This document shows positions 29,925 through 39,313 of a stretch of DNA of 48,941 bases, piece after piece. Made by a program: the position numbers and the translations under genes. Positions within the stretch are counted from its first letter, which is position 1, and every line of letters starts with the position of its first letter. The notes under the pieces were generated by a model. That model was not told the origin of the DNA. It worked only from the letters and a program-made list of their open reading frames with translations, and made no database searches. The stretch comes from Candidatus Latescibacterota bacterium (GTDB lineage Bacteria; Latescibacterota; UBA2968; UBA8231): positions 1-48,941 of the forward strand of contig RKRN01000136.1 of the NCBI GenBank assembly GCA_007571365.1. Reading direction: 5' to 3'.

Positions 29925-32815
29925 TGAACAAGTCCTTCCAAGTGCATACAGTGCGGTCCGGGTGGGACGGGTCCCGAATCCTCATTCTCGTCGGGCTCGC
30001 AGTCGCGTTCACTGTCGAGCCCGGCGCACCTCAGTCGGACTACGGGAATCGCCTAGGAATCCGCGAGAGCGGCCGGGCGATCTACTACCCGGTGGCTCCC
30101 AGCATGCGGACGGCCACCTTCGATCCATCCCTCAAGAAGTGGTATCTGCCCCAAGAGTTTGCCAACCACTACCGCTGGCGGTGGGAGGAGACCAACTACG
30201 CCCTCGAGCGCTACTGGCATTACTTGTCCACCGACCAGGAGGGCGTCTACCACTACGATCTCTACGGCAGGCTTCTGACCCGAGGCTGGCTGATATACGA
30301 CTGGCGGCAGAGCCGACCCCGAACCTCTGAGGGGAACCTGCTCCACAAGACCGAACGGTACAAGGACTTTTTCGGCTCCCTCGTGGTCGCTTCAGACGCC
30401 AAGGGGCAGCACCATTTCCGCGTGAGCATCGGCGACGAGATTGGCACGACCCTGACGCCTATGACCTTTCGCAAGACGGCCTTCAACGGGGTCCAATTCG
30501 ACTATATGTCGGATCACTTCTCAGCCACGGCCCTCATGTCGAGAATCAATGTTCCTTTGTTTCTGCCAGCGCACAGTTTAATCGACGAGTTCACCAATTT
30601 CGTCGGTCTCCGGGCCGTCTGGAACGTGGCCGACTTCGCGCGCCTCGGAGGAACCTTTGTGAACGCGCACAACGGGCGGAGCTCGACCACGCCCTTCGAC
30701 GGGAGTCCATTCACCGGCCGGCTGAGCTCCCACCAAGCGGGCGCACGCATCAATCGGATCACCGTGCGCATTACCGACGACTCCCCCGAAGACGGCGCGG
30801 GAGGTCCCGCCCTGTTCGCCCACGAGATCGAGATTGCGACCCGGATAGGCGAGCTGGACACGGTGCTGGTGGGCAGCCAAATCGGCTTCTATCCCAGAGT
30901 TTCGGGCGGCATCCTGCGGGATGGCTTTCTAGTAGCCGAAGGCGATGGCGAGCTAGGGCGGATCCGGCTGGACTACGTACTGGCAGACCCAGACCCGGCA
31001 GTCCTCGACGATCTGGAAACGGCGGTGCCCCTAGCCGATGTGATCAACAACATCAGCAAGGTCCGGTTCCGGCTGGTCCTGAGTAACGACTACAAGGTCG
31101 AAGTCACTTCCGACCAGCAGACCGACAACGCCCTCTTTGAACCGCGCCCGGTGTTCAGCACCGTGGTGCGGGCTCCGGGGAATGTGAAGGACCATTCCAA
31201 CCAAGGCTCCGTGGTGTTTGACTACGGACTGCCCACCGCCACCCAGGTCCTCGGCTTTACAGTAGAGGCCGACGATCTAGCCGGGTTCAGGCTCTACGGC
31301 GAGTTCAATGTAAACCATCGATATCGCAAGTACCCCGACATAAGCCGGGCCACCCACACCACCTCATCTGGCATTCGGGGCCGTCCCTCTGCCGCAGGGT
31401 GGATGGTCAACGTGCTCAGGGATTTCTACCCGTACTACGCATTCGGCGAGGCCTTCGGCATGGACGCCGAATACTCAACCACCATGCGGTTCTTGGACTC
31501 GGCGGGCCGGGTCAACTACGCAGACTCGCCTCTGGCCCATTCCCGCTATCTCTACGACTTCGTCGACGACAACGACGACAACGATCGCAAGAACGACCAG
31601 CAGCGCCTATTCGACGACGGCCGGACCGCCGAGGAACGGAACAGCATTCGCGTGGTTGAGGGATACGCGGACGAGGCGGTTTTCCCCGGCCTCGATGAGA
31701 ACAACGATTTCATCTCCGATTTCAACCAGAACAACACTCGGGTGCGTCCCAACAATGTGCCCGACTACGCCGAGCCTTTCCTGCGCTACAGCGTGGACCG
31801 ACCCGAGTATCTCTTCGGCATCGACATGAACAACAACGGCTGGGGGGACCGCTTTGAGAACGACAACGAACCCGACTACCCGTACAAGCGCGACCGCCGC
31901 GGATTCAACGTGTACGGCGGTGCGTGGATCGCGCCGGGTGCCCAGATCACCGCGGGGCACCAGCGGGTGCGCCGTCCCTCAACCGGCGAGACCAACGCGA
32001 GCAGCTATGCCCTGTTCGCCTTCGAGCGCAGCTATCCCGGCGTGGGCGAACTGACCGTTTACAACATGTTGAAGCGGGTCGCCGACGGCATCGCCGACGA
32101 CCTCTTCCAATGGCTGCACGGCAGGTTCAGAGACGCGGGCATGACCCCGATCCCGGATCCCCTGGGCCTGCCGAATACCTGGGTCAACAAACTATCGCTG
32201 GCCTTCGAGCGTCGGGGCAATGCCGGCGTCAACTCCGAGAACAAGCTGATCTACGAGGTACTGCGGCAGCGGCAGCGGCTCACCGTGGACCGGAACGACC
32301 GGAAGATATCAAAGCACACTCGGCGGCTCGGTTTGATCAATAAGCTGGCTTGGCTTTATCCCCTAAGCAACGGAATCCAACTCCGTCCACGCATCAAGCA
32401 CGAGCTGTTCCTAGACGACACGCCGTTCAACGCGGAGTGGCTCCTAAACGACCGGGTTTTTGAGCGCAAGGAGTGGGCCGGCTTGGCCTCCCTACGGCTA
32501 GACATCCCAGTGCTGAGCCACAGCACGGTGATCGTCGGCCTAGAGCAGGTCATCTTCCGCGATTTCGCGCAGCCGGAGAAGGCATTCGCAGACGACCCGG
32601 TGGCCGGCCTGAACCGGGGCGACCCCACCGGCGATTTCAACGAGCTATCCCTCGCTGTGCAGCTAACCAATGCCACCAGCTATGTGGGATACCGGCTTAT
32701 GGCGACGATTGGAATGCGAGTAGACCGCCGGAAGATCGACTCGTTCAAGCGACCAGACCAGACGGAGACGAGCGGCCTGTCCTATTTCACCGTATATGCT
32801 GGATTGAGAGAATGA
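29924..32815 (+). CDS. Large barrel-like envelope protein with calcium-loop motifs, paralogue B
   Basis: 963 residues; the ATG at 29924 overlaps the stop of paralogue A by one base. Signal segment RILILVGLAVAFTVEPGAP after a basic N-terminus. It parallels paralogue A along its length: DPSLKKWYLPQEFANHY, LLTRGWLIYDWRQSRP, the acidic loops DDNDDNDRKND, LDENNDFISDFNQNN and DMNNNGWGDRFENDN (about 590-650), and a final strand YFTVYAGLRE-stop. Even the DNA of the last codons is nearly the same in A and B. The A/B pair could form a hetero-oligomeric outer-membrane complex. A start upstream at 29753 is open but lies inside paralogue A and was rejected. Confidence 0.8.
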   Translation: MNKSFQVHTVRSGWDGSRILILVGLAVAFTVEPGAPQSDYGNRLGIRESGRAIYYPVAPSMRTATFDPSLKKWYLPQEFANHYRWRWEETNYALERYWHYLSTDQEGVYHYDLYGRLLTRGWLIYDWRQSRPRTSEGNLLHKTERYKDFFGSLVVASDAKGQHHFRVSIGDEIGTTLTPMTFRKTAFNGVQFDYMSDHFSATALMSRINVPLFLPAHSLIDEFTNFVGLRAVWNVADFARLGGTFVNAHNGRSSTTPFDGSPFTGRLSSHQAGARINRITVRITDDSPEDGAGGPALFAHEIEIATRIGELDTVLVGSQIGFYPRVSGGILRDGFLVAEGDGELGRIRLDYVLADPDPAVLDDLETAVPLADVINNISKVRFRLVLSNDYKVEVTSDQQTDNALFEPRPVFSTVVRAPGNVKDHSNQGSVVFDYGLPTATQVLGFTVEADDLAGFRLYGEFNVNHRYRKYPDISRATHTTSSGIRGRPSAAGWMVNVLRDFYPYYAFGEAFGMDAEYSTTMRFLDSAGRVNYADSPLAHSRYLYDFVDDNDDNDRKNDQQRLFDDGRTAEERNSIRVVEGYADEAVFPGLDENNDFISDFNQNNTRVRPNNVPDYAEPFLRYSVDRPEYLFGIDMNNNGWGDRFENDNEPDYPYKRDRRGFNVYGGAWIAPGAQITAGHQRVRRPSTGETNASSYALFAFERSYPGVGELTVYNMLKRVADGIADDLFQWLHGRFRDAGMTPIPDPLGLPNTWVNKLSLAFERRGNAGVNSENKLIYEVLRQRQRLTVDRNDRKISKHTRRLGLINKLAWLYPLSNGIQLRPRIKHELFLDDTPFNAEWLLNDRVFERKEWAGLASLRLDIPVLSHSTVIVGLEQVIFRDFAQPEKAFADDPVAGLNRGDPTGDFNELSLAVQLTNATSYVGYRLMATIGMRVDRRKIDSFKRPDQTETSGLSYFTVYAGLRE

Positions 32816-34518
32816 TGAGACCTGTGACATCGGTGCTGGTCCTAGCTTTGGGGATCATCCTGTCGGGTTGCGGAGAAGACGCGCATGGCCCGGTGCTGGC
32901 CGAGGTGGGAGACGCCCGCATTCACGCAGCGCAGCTACGCCGCTTCGAGGAGCGCTTGGCCGCAAGCCTGCGGTCCAAGGAAGCGGGCAGCAAAGGCCGC
33001 CGGCAGCATCTGCAGGCCCTGATCGACAAGGAGATTCTCATTCGGGAAGCGGCAGCGCGGGAATGGGATCGCGACCCCGACCTGCGCCGCAAGCTAGAGC
33101 GCGAATGGACCGAGCAGTTGGTAAACGAATTCTTTGCCCGGGAAGTGGACGCGAAAATCGCGCTCGAAGAACAGGAAATCCACGACCACTACCTGCAGAC
33201 CGGACGGAACCGTGCGGTCATGGGTGGCAAGATCGAGGTAGAGAGCCGCGAAGAGGCCGCAGAGATCGTGCGCCTGTTGCAGGGCGGGGCCGACTTCGGG
33301 GAGCTGGCTCGACAGCGCTCAACCCACCGGGCGACCGCGGAGCAGGGCGGCCGGTTCATGGGATACGCCATCAAGGACCAGATGCCCCTGCCCATCATGC
33401 AGGAAAAGGTCTTTCCGCTCGAGAAGGGTCAGCTCTCCGAACCCATACCCCTGCCGGGCGGCACCTACGGCGTATTCCAAGTCATGGACGAGATACCTGT
33501 TCCCCTCGAACGGGTGCGGAGTGTGGTAGAGGCCGAGCTCCACCGGGAGAAGGCCGGCCACCGGTCCATGGAGCTCGGCCGGGAACTGTTGCAAGTTCTA
33601 GACCTGCGTCCCCGCGAAGACGGTATCGAGTTTCTCGCCGTGCGGCTGGAGCGCGCGGGACACACCTTCTCCGCGGTGGAGCGCGGCACGGTACTCTACG
33701 AGTTCGACGGTGGCACCATTACGGTGGGCGAGTTCGTGGACTCGGCCCGCGAGAACTACCGAACGTTCTCGGGAGATGTGCGAGAGCAGGTGCGGTGGTT
33801 TGCGGAGTCCGTGCTGGTTCCCCGTGCGCTGGCTGTGCAGGCCGCTCGCGATGCCGGAATCGACCGCGAGCAGGCGATGGTCGCCTGGCGTCAGGCCAGG
33901 AAAGAGGAACGCCTGCTAGCGGTTATCAGAAAGAAGGTGACCGGCGGCGTGCAGGTGAACGAGGCCGAGGCGCGGCACTTCTATGCCCAAAATCCGCAGC
34001 GCTTCGTCCCCCAAGAGGCCCTGACACTGGACGAAATTTTGGTCGCGACCCGCCAAGAAGCGGTCGCGCTCCGGCGCCGGATCGAGCGCGGTGAAAATCT
34101 GCGGGTCTTGGCACAGCAGCACACCCGGCGGCGCGTGGCCATACCCGACAGCGGGCGATTCCACCTCCATTGGTATCAGCGAGAAGCGCACGAGGCCCTA
34201 TTCGAAGCCGCACAGGGAGTCGGACCGGGCGCCCTGCTTGGCCCCATCGCAGTGGAGGTGTCGGCCCGCGAGGTCGTGCCCCTTGGGGGTGCGGCGTCCG
34301 CAGACCGCTACTATTCCGTGTTCAGGGTCGTCGAGTCGACCTTTGGCAGTGGCCCCAAGCCCTTCGCCGCGGTCGCGACTCGAGCCCGGGCCATGGTCCT
34401 GCGCCGCAAGCGCGATGCGGCCTTCTTCCGGTTCCTAGGCGAACTGCGCCGCCAGTACGAGCCCCAAATCAAGATCTACGAAGAAAACTTGAGAACCTGG
34501 GTACAAGAGGAACAGTAA
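32812..34518 (+). CDS. SurA/PrsA-like prolyl isomerase lipoprotein
   Basis: 568 residues. Lipoprotein signal peptide with lipobox LSGC (cysteine at residue 19 or 20, depending on which of two adjacent ATG codons is used). An N-terminal chaperone helix region (about 25-130) is followed by a parvulin-type PPIase domain (about 140-235: GADFGELARQRSTHRATAEQ, GGRFMGYAIKDQM, VFPLEKGQLSEPIPLPGG). A second, degenerate parvulin-like region lies at about 400-510 (LDEILVATRQEA, ENLRVLAQQHTRR). SurA- and PrsA-type proteins fold outer-membrane or secreted proteins, so this is probably the dedicated chaperone of the cluster. The start overlaps the stop of barrel paralogue B (ATGA). Confidence 0.9.
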   Translation: MMRPVTSVLVLALGIILSGCGEDAHGPVLAEVGDARIHAAQLRRFEERLAASLRSKEAGSKGRRQHLQALIDKEILIREAAAREWDRDPDLRRKLEREWTEQLVNEFFAREVDAKIALEEQEIHDHYLQTGRNRAVMGGKIEVESREEAAEIVRLLQGGADFGELARQRSTHRATAEQGGRFMGYAIKDQMPLPIMQEKVFPLEKGQLSEPIPLPGGTYGVFQVMDEIPVPLERVRSVVEAELHREKAGHRSMELGRELLQVLDLRPREDGIEFLAVRLERAGHTFSAVERGTVLYEFDGGTITVGEFVDSARENYRTFSGDVREQVRWFAESVLVPRALAVQAARDAGIDREQAMVAWRQARKEERLLAVIRKKVTGGVQVNEAEARHFYAQNPQRFVPQEALTLDEILVATRQEAVALRRRIERGENLRVLAQQHTRRRVAIPDSGRFHLHWYQREAHEALFEAAQGVGPGALLGPIAVEVSAREVVPLGGAASADRYYSVFRVVESTFGSGPKPFAAVATRARAMVLRRKRDAAFFRFLGELRRQYEPQIKIYEENLRTWVQEEQ

Positions 34519-34625
34519 TGCGATCGACCGAGGCCGATCGCGAGCGGGCCGCCATCATTGCTTGCGAGCGGGATGGGCGTCGGGCGACATTCTGGCTGGA
34601 GGCCGGCCTCGGCCGCACCCACTGA
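34518..34625 (+). CDS. Possible short coupled ORF
   Basis: 35 codons; the ATG overlaps the stop of the PPIase gene (TAATG). The peptide MRSTEADRERAAIIACERDG and what follows has no known motif. It could be a leader that carries ribosomes toward the membrane-protein gene, whose GTG at 34636 lacks its own ribosome site. Low confidence that it makes a functional protein. Confidence 0.25.
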   Translation: MRSTEADRERAAIIACERDGRRATFWLEAGLGRTH

Positions 34626-34635
34626 CGCGCCTGAC

Positions 34636-36777
34636 GTGAAACAGCAAATCCCCCGGCTCTACCACCAGTACCTGCAGTCGCGCTCCGAGCCCCTCCTCGA
34701 ATCGCGCCATCGCCTGACGTGGCGCGGATTCTTCGTGGGGGGCGGCCTGAGCTTCTTCCTAGCCATCAGCGCCCCCTACAGCAACATGGTCATCAAGGGT
34801 GCCTACGTGGCCGCCGACATCAGCACCCCGGGGGCCATCTTCGTCTTCGTCGTGTTGATCGGGATCCTCAACCTGGCCTTCAAGCTGGCCGCACGCAGCA
34901 GAAGGGCGGCCTGCACCTGCGCCTGCGCCTTGGGGGCCGCTTGGCTGTACGCCTACTGGCCTTTGAGCGATGTCGATGTGCATTCGCCCGGGCTGATCTT
35001 CGCTACCTTCGCGCTGCTCTGCGCCCTCGGCAACGTGCCGCTGGTCTGGTCTGGCCGCAGCCTAGCCCTCAACCGCGCTGAGCTGATTATGGTGTACGCC
35101 ATGCTGGCGATGGTCTCGGCCGTATGCACGATGGGCCTGACCGAGCTGATCCTGCCCTCTCTCACGGCCATCTTCTACTACGCTTCGCCGGAGAATCAAT
35201 GGCGGGAGAAGCTCTTCCCCCACTTTCCCAAGCGCGACATCCTAGTCGACGACGGGGCTAGCAACATTCTGTTTTACGAGGGCATTTCCGAGCCGGGCCA
35301 GCGCATCCCCTACGGGGCTTGGGGCGAGCCGTTGATGTGGTGGGCCGTCTTCCTGCTGGCGCTGTACGTCTGCATGATCTCGATCGCCGTGATCCTGCGG
35401 CGCCAGTGGATGGAGCGGGAGCGGCTGAGCTATCCGATCGCCCAAGTCGGTTTGGCCATGATCCGCGGCGAGAACGAGAAGGGGCTGGTAAACGATTTCT
35501 TCAAGCGTCGGTCGGTGTGGATCGGCATGGCCATCCCGTTCATCGTCGGCAGCTTGAGGGCGATGCGGAGCTACAACTTCTCTATTCCCCTGGTGTCCCT
35601 CCACCTGTCAATACCGCACCTGGGCGGCAAGGTCAATTTCGCCCTGATCGGCTTCACCTACTTCATCGACACGAGGATATCGGGCAGCGTGTGGGTGTTC
35701 TACCTGCTCGGCCGGCTCCAAAAGAGCGCCCTGGCAATCGCCGGGATCAAATCGGAGCAGGTGCATTTCCACGGCGTCCCCGACGCACCCTTGGTTGGTT
35801 ACGAGGGGCTGGGGGCCCTGCTGGTGCTGGTCGCGGGCGTACTGTGGACGGCCCGCGAGCATTTGCAGGCGGTCTGGCTCAAGGCCCTAGGCCGTGCGCC
35901 CCACGTCGATGATCGGGACGAGATCCTCTCCTACCGCAGTGCCGTGATCGGCGCCTTAGGGGGGATCGCGGTTATGACCCTGTGGCTGTGGATTATGGGT
36001 ACGCCGCTGTGGGTTTCCCTCTTTTTCGTCGTCTTAGCCATGATGCTCTTCATCGGTATCACCCGGATCATCGCCGAAGCCGGGCTGGCGACGCTGCGGA
36101 CGCCTGTCAACGCCCCGGACTTCGTCGCCATGGGTCTCGGTTCGTCGCTCGTTGGTCCCACCGGCGTGTTCAACATGTCCATGGCCTATATCTGGGCTGG
36201 CGAGGTACGGTCGTTCGCCATGGCCACCTGCACAAACGCCCTCAAATTGATCGAAGATATGGATGCGCGCAGCCGACGGCTGGTCTTCCTCGCGCTCATC
36301 CTAGCCCTGCTAATCGGGACGCTGGGCTCGTTCTGGATGATCTTCCACATCGCCTACCGCTACGGCGGCGTCAATCTCGATTATTGGTTCTTTAAGGCGG
36401 GACCGGCGGTGGCCTACGACAATGCTGTGCGCAATCTAGAACCGGCCGGCATCTACTGGCCGGGCATCGGCTTCCTGTTTGGCGGCGGCGGCATCATGGC
36501 CCTGCTGTCTTGGGCTCGCCACCGCTTGCCCTGGTGGCCCCTCCACCCGATCGGCTTCCCGGTTGCGGCCGTGGATCTGATGCCCCACATCATTACCAGT
36601 GTATTCGTCGCTTGGTTCATCAAGGTCATCGTCTCCCGCTACGGCGGCGTCCACTTCTACCAACGTACTCAGGGGTTTTTCCTCGGGATGATCTCGGGTC
36701 AGATGCTGACCCTCGGCCTCTGGCTCACCATCGATTACTTCACCGGGCACACCGGCAACTTCCTGTTCGCTTGGTAG
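34636..36777 (+). CDS. Polytopic membrane protein (DUF6785-like)
   Basis: About 713 residues with some 14-16 hydrophobic helices across its whole length (for example FFVGGGLSFFLAISAPYSNM, AIFVFVVLIGILNLAFKLAA, FVVLAMMLFIGITRIIAEAG). The N-terminal PYSNMVIKGAYVAADISTPG segment and conserved charged loops (GENEKGLVNDFFKRRSVW, YWPGIGFLFGGG) recall the DUF6785/DUF6784 proteins of PVC- and FCB-type bacteria, which look like OPT-type transporters; I am only moderately sure. The frame is open from 34558. I prefer the GTG at 34636 because the protein becomes conserved-looking there, but no clear ribosome site precedes it. Last gene of the envelope cluster, perhaps its inner-membrane transporter. Confidence 0.75.
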   Translation: MKQQIPRLYHQYLQSRSEPLLESRHRLTWRGFFVGGGLSFFLAISAPYSNMVIKGAYVAADISTPGAIFVFVVLIGILNLAFKLAARSRRAACTCACALGAAWLYAYWPLSDVDVHSPGLIFATFALLCALGNVPLVWSGRSLALNRAELIMVYAMLAMVSAVCTMGLTELILPSLTAIFYYASPENQWREKLFPHFPKRDILVDDGASNILFYEGISEPGQRIPYGAWGEPLMWWAVFLLALYVCMISIAVILRRQWMERERLSYPIAQVGLAMIRGENEKGLVNDFFKRRSVWIGMAIPFIVGSLRAMRSYNFSIPLVSLHLSIPHLGGKVNFALIGFTYFIDTRISGSVWVFYLLGRLQKSALAIAGIKSEQVHFHGVPDAPLVGYEGLGALLVLVAGVLWTAREHLQAVWLKALGRAPHVDDRDEILSYRSAVIGALGGIAVMTLWLWIMGTPLWVSLFFVVLAMMLFIGITRIIAEAGLATLRTPVNAPDFVAMGLGSSLVGPTGVFNMSMAYIWAGEVRSFAMATCTNALKLIEDMDARSRRLVFLALILALLIGTLGSFWMIFHIAYRYGGVNLDYWFFKAGPAVAYDNAVRNLEPAGIYWPGIGFLFGGGGIMALLSWARHRLPWWPLHPIGFPVAAVDLMPHIITSVFVAWFIKVIVSRYGGVHFYQRTQGFFLGMISGQMLTLGLWLTIDYFTGHTGNFLFAW

Positions 36778-36809
36778 CTTATTCTTCCCCTTCCCCGAAA
36801 ATAGATAAC

Positions 36810-37640
36810 ATGGCCATGAATCTCCTCGTCCTTCTCATTGCTTTTGTCGCGTGTGCAGAGCCCCAAGTCAATGCGACTGACTGCCCCCCGGCAAACGCCG
36901 CCGAATTAGCCGCCCGTGCCGCAGCAAGTGCCGCAGCAAGTGCCTATCAAGATGCCAAGGAAGCCGGAGTCATGGCCGACGCCCTGGCCGATTCCATGGC
37001 TATGGCCGTCGTCGATTCGGTCGCCTATGCTGCCTATGACTCGCTCTTTGCCTCTTTGCACACCACCTTCGGCCCCGAAGCGGCGGCGGCTTTCGATCAA
37101 TATATGGATGCCAAACAGGCTTTCTACTCAGGAGGCCCTCCCATAGACGAAACCGCGTTGAGCAACGCTTTTGCAGTCGGTAAATACCTTTTTAACGCGG
37201 CGGGCGTGATGCATCGTCTAACCGCCGCGGAAATAGCCGTCTGGGGCAACCAGTATTATCCCGCTTGGGAACGATTTAACGCGGCGGGCAAAGAGATAAC
37301 CAAGCAAGCCGCCGCGGCCGCGCATAAGGCCAACTGCGCTTTCTACAACGATGCCATTGTGTCTTTGGCGGCACCCGATGCTTCCGTTGGATACCGGGCC
37401 GCTGTCTTGGCCTTGTCTGCGGCATATCTCGAAAGGTGTGCCCCAATGCCGCCTGCGCCGTTTTTCGGCCTCGCGTATGGGCTGGCTGGCCGCTTAGATC
37501 AGGCGGCGCGCTATAATGTGTTGCGGACCGCATTGAATACCAGCTACTACACGAGTAATCTTTATTGGAGCTTGGCGGCCGCTTCAGAAACAGCCGAACA
37601 GGCTGCCCTGACTGCCCTGCCCGTGGATTGTAGGCCATAA
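36810..37640 (+). CDS. Small secreted Ala-rich protein of unknown function
   Basis: 276 residues. MAMNLLVLLIAFVACAEPQV is a signal peptide, cleavable after ACA or as a weak lipobox (FVAC). The mature protein is helical and very Ala-rich, with a 12-bp DNA repeat giving AAASAAASA near residue 32 and evenly spaced Ala and aromatic residues (DSMAMAVVDSVAYAAYDSLF). Several Cys (CPPAN, HKANCAF, YLERCAP, VDCRP) suggest disulphides in an extracytoplasmic protein. No family recognised. Two in-frame ATGs (36810, 36816) are possible; no ribosome site seen. It lies 32 bases after the membrane-protein gene, so it may be the last gene of the envelope cluster. Confidence 0.65.
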   Translation: MAMNLLVLLIAFVACAEPQVNATDCPPANAAELAARAAASAAASAYQDAKEAGVMADALADSMAMAVVDSVAYAAYDSLFASLHTTFGPEAAAAFDQYMDAKQAFYSGGPPIDETALSNAFAVGKYLFNAAGVMHRLTAAEIAVWGNQYYPAWERFNAAGKEITKQAAAAAHKANCAFYNDAIVSLAAPDASVGYRAAVLALSAAYLERCAPMPPAPFFGLAYGLAGRLDQAARYNVLRTALNTSYYTSNLYWSLAAASETAEQAALTALPVDCRP

Positions 37641-37723
37641 GCCGGTGGTCTGCTGGCGGCCGCCGGGCGGTGCATTAATTTTGGTTCGGCTGGCTTTTAT
37701 GATCGCCCTCTAAGAGGAATACA

Positions 37724-39313
37724 ATGACGACGACGCGACAGAGACCGACCCCCGCCAACACAGAGCGTGAGCAGGCCGACAACGGGGCTACCACCGGCTA
37801 CGAGGCTGAACTGTGGCAAATGGCCGACGCCCTGCGGGGTAGCATGGACGCGGCCGAGTACAAGCACGTCGTCTTGGGCCTCATCTTCCTCAAGTACATC
37901 TCCGATGCTTTCGAGGAAGCCTATATCCGGTTGGCGGCGGAAAGCAGCCAAGGAGCCGATCCGGAGGACCCGGACGAGTACCGCGCCGAGAGCATTTTCT
38001 GGGTGCCGGTTGAGGCCCGCTGGTCTCGTCTTAGGGAGCAGGCGCGGCAGCCCACCATCGGCCAAGTTGTGGACGCGGCCATGGCCGGCATAGAGCGCGA
38101 CAACCCCGCCCTCAAGGATGTGCTGCCCAAAGACTACGCCCGGCCCATCTTGGACAAGCAGCGGCTCGGCCAGCTCATAGACCTCGTGAGCAACATCACG
38201 GTCGGCGACGCCGAGGCTCGCGCCAAAGATGTGCTGGGCCGGGTCTATGAGTATTTCCTTTCGCAGTTTGCCAGTGCCGAAGGCAAGCGCGGCGGCGAGT
38301 TTTACACCCCGCGTAGCGTAGTCAAACTCTTGGTCGAGATGCTAGAGCCGTACCAAGGCCGGGTCTATGACCCCTGCTGCGGTTCCTCGGGTATGTTCGT
38401 CCAGTCGGTAGAATTCATCGAAGCCCACACCTCGAGCAGCACCCGCGCTGACATCTCTATCTACGGTCAGGAGTCCAATTACACTACGTGGCGGCTGGCC
38501 AAGATGAACTTGGCGATCCGGGGTATTGAGGGCCAAATAGCCCACGGCGACAGCTTTCACAACGACCGCCACCCCGATTTGAAGGCCGACTTCATCCTCG
38601 CCAATCCGCCGTTCAATATCTCCGATTGGGGCGGTGAGCGTCTGCAAGACGACCAGCGCTGGCAGTACGGGGCACCGCCGAAAGGCAACGCCAACTTCGC
38701 TTGGGTGCAGCACATCGTCCACCACCTCGCGCCCACGGGCGCGGCCGGCTTTGTATTGGCCAATGGCTCTATGTCGTCCAACCAGTCGAGAGAGGGCGAC
38801 ATCAGAAAGAGTTTGCTAGAAGCCGACTTGGTGGACTGCATGGTCGCGCTGCCCGGCCAGCTTTTCTACTCAACCCAGATACCGGCCTGCCTCTGGTTTT
38901 TGTCTCGCAACCGGCGCAATGGCAAATACCGCGACCGCCGAGACGAAATTCTGTTTATCGACGCGAGGAAGTTGGGTTGGATGGTGGATCGCACCCACCG
39001 CGATTTTGCACCCGAGGACATCGCCCGCATCGCCCGTGCGTATCACGCTTGGCGAGGCGAGGAAAGTGCGGGGACCTACGAAGATGTGCCCGGCTTTTGC
39101 CAGAGCGCGTCGCTGGAAGAGGTCCGCAAACACGGCTATGTGCTCACTCCGGGGCGCTATGTCGGGGCCGAGGTACAGGAGGACGATGGCCAGCCTTTCG
39201 CGGAAAAGATGCAGCGGCTCACGGCGCAGTGGCAGGAGCAGCAGGCCGAAGCCGTGCGGCTGGACGCGGCTATTGACGCGAACTTGGAGCAGTTGGGGTT
39301 TGGAGGAAGGTGA
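37724..39313 (+). CDS. hsdM: Type I restriction-modification DNA methyltransferase
   Basis: 529 residues, full length for HsdM. N-terminal HsdM_N helical domain (about 25-160), then the adenine-N6 methyltransferase fold with [11 protein letters not shown] (193-203), AdoMet motif [11 protein letters not shown] (216-225) and catalytic motif IV NPPF (294-297). HsdM with HsdS methylates the recognition site; with HsdR it also cleaves. A GAGG precedes the ATG. The neighbours that should follow, hsdS and hsdR, survive only as stubs near 42.4 kb, so this may be an orphan methyltransferase without its specificity subunit. Its stop overlaps the ATG of the AlbA_2 gene. Confidence 0.95.
   Translation: MTTTRQRPTPANTEREQADNGATTGYEAELWQMADALRGSMDAAEYKHVVLGLIFLKYISDAFEEAYIRLAAESSQGADPEDPDEYRAESIFWVPVEARWSRLREQARQPTIGQVVDAAMAGIERDNPALKDVLPKDYARPILDKQRLGQLIDLVSNITVGDAEARAKDVLGRVYEYFLSQFASAEGKRGGEFYTPRSVVKLLVEMLEPYQGRVYDPCCGSSGMFVQSVEFIEAHTSSSTRADISIYGQESNYTTWRLAKMNLAIRGIEGQIAHGDSFHNDRHPDLKADFILANPPFNISDWGGERLQDDQRWQYGAPPKGNANFAWVQHIVHHLAPTGAAGFVLANGSMSSNQSREGDIRKSLLEADLVDCMVALPGQLFYSTQIPACLWFLSRNRRNGKYRDRRDEILFIDARKLGWMVDRTHRDFAPEDIARIARAYHAWRGEESAGTYEDVPGFCQSASLEEVRKHGYVLTPGRYVGAEVQEDDGQPFAEKMQRLTAQWQEQQAEAVRLDAAIDANLEQLGFGGR

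Noticed and set aside
34558-34635. N-terminal extension of the polytopic membrane protein from the ATG at 34558
   Set aside because: The extra residues are low-complexity and overlap the short ORF at 34518-34625; not excluded, but the GTG at 34636 fits the membrane-protein family better.
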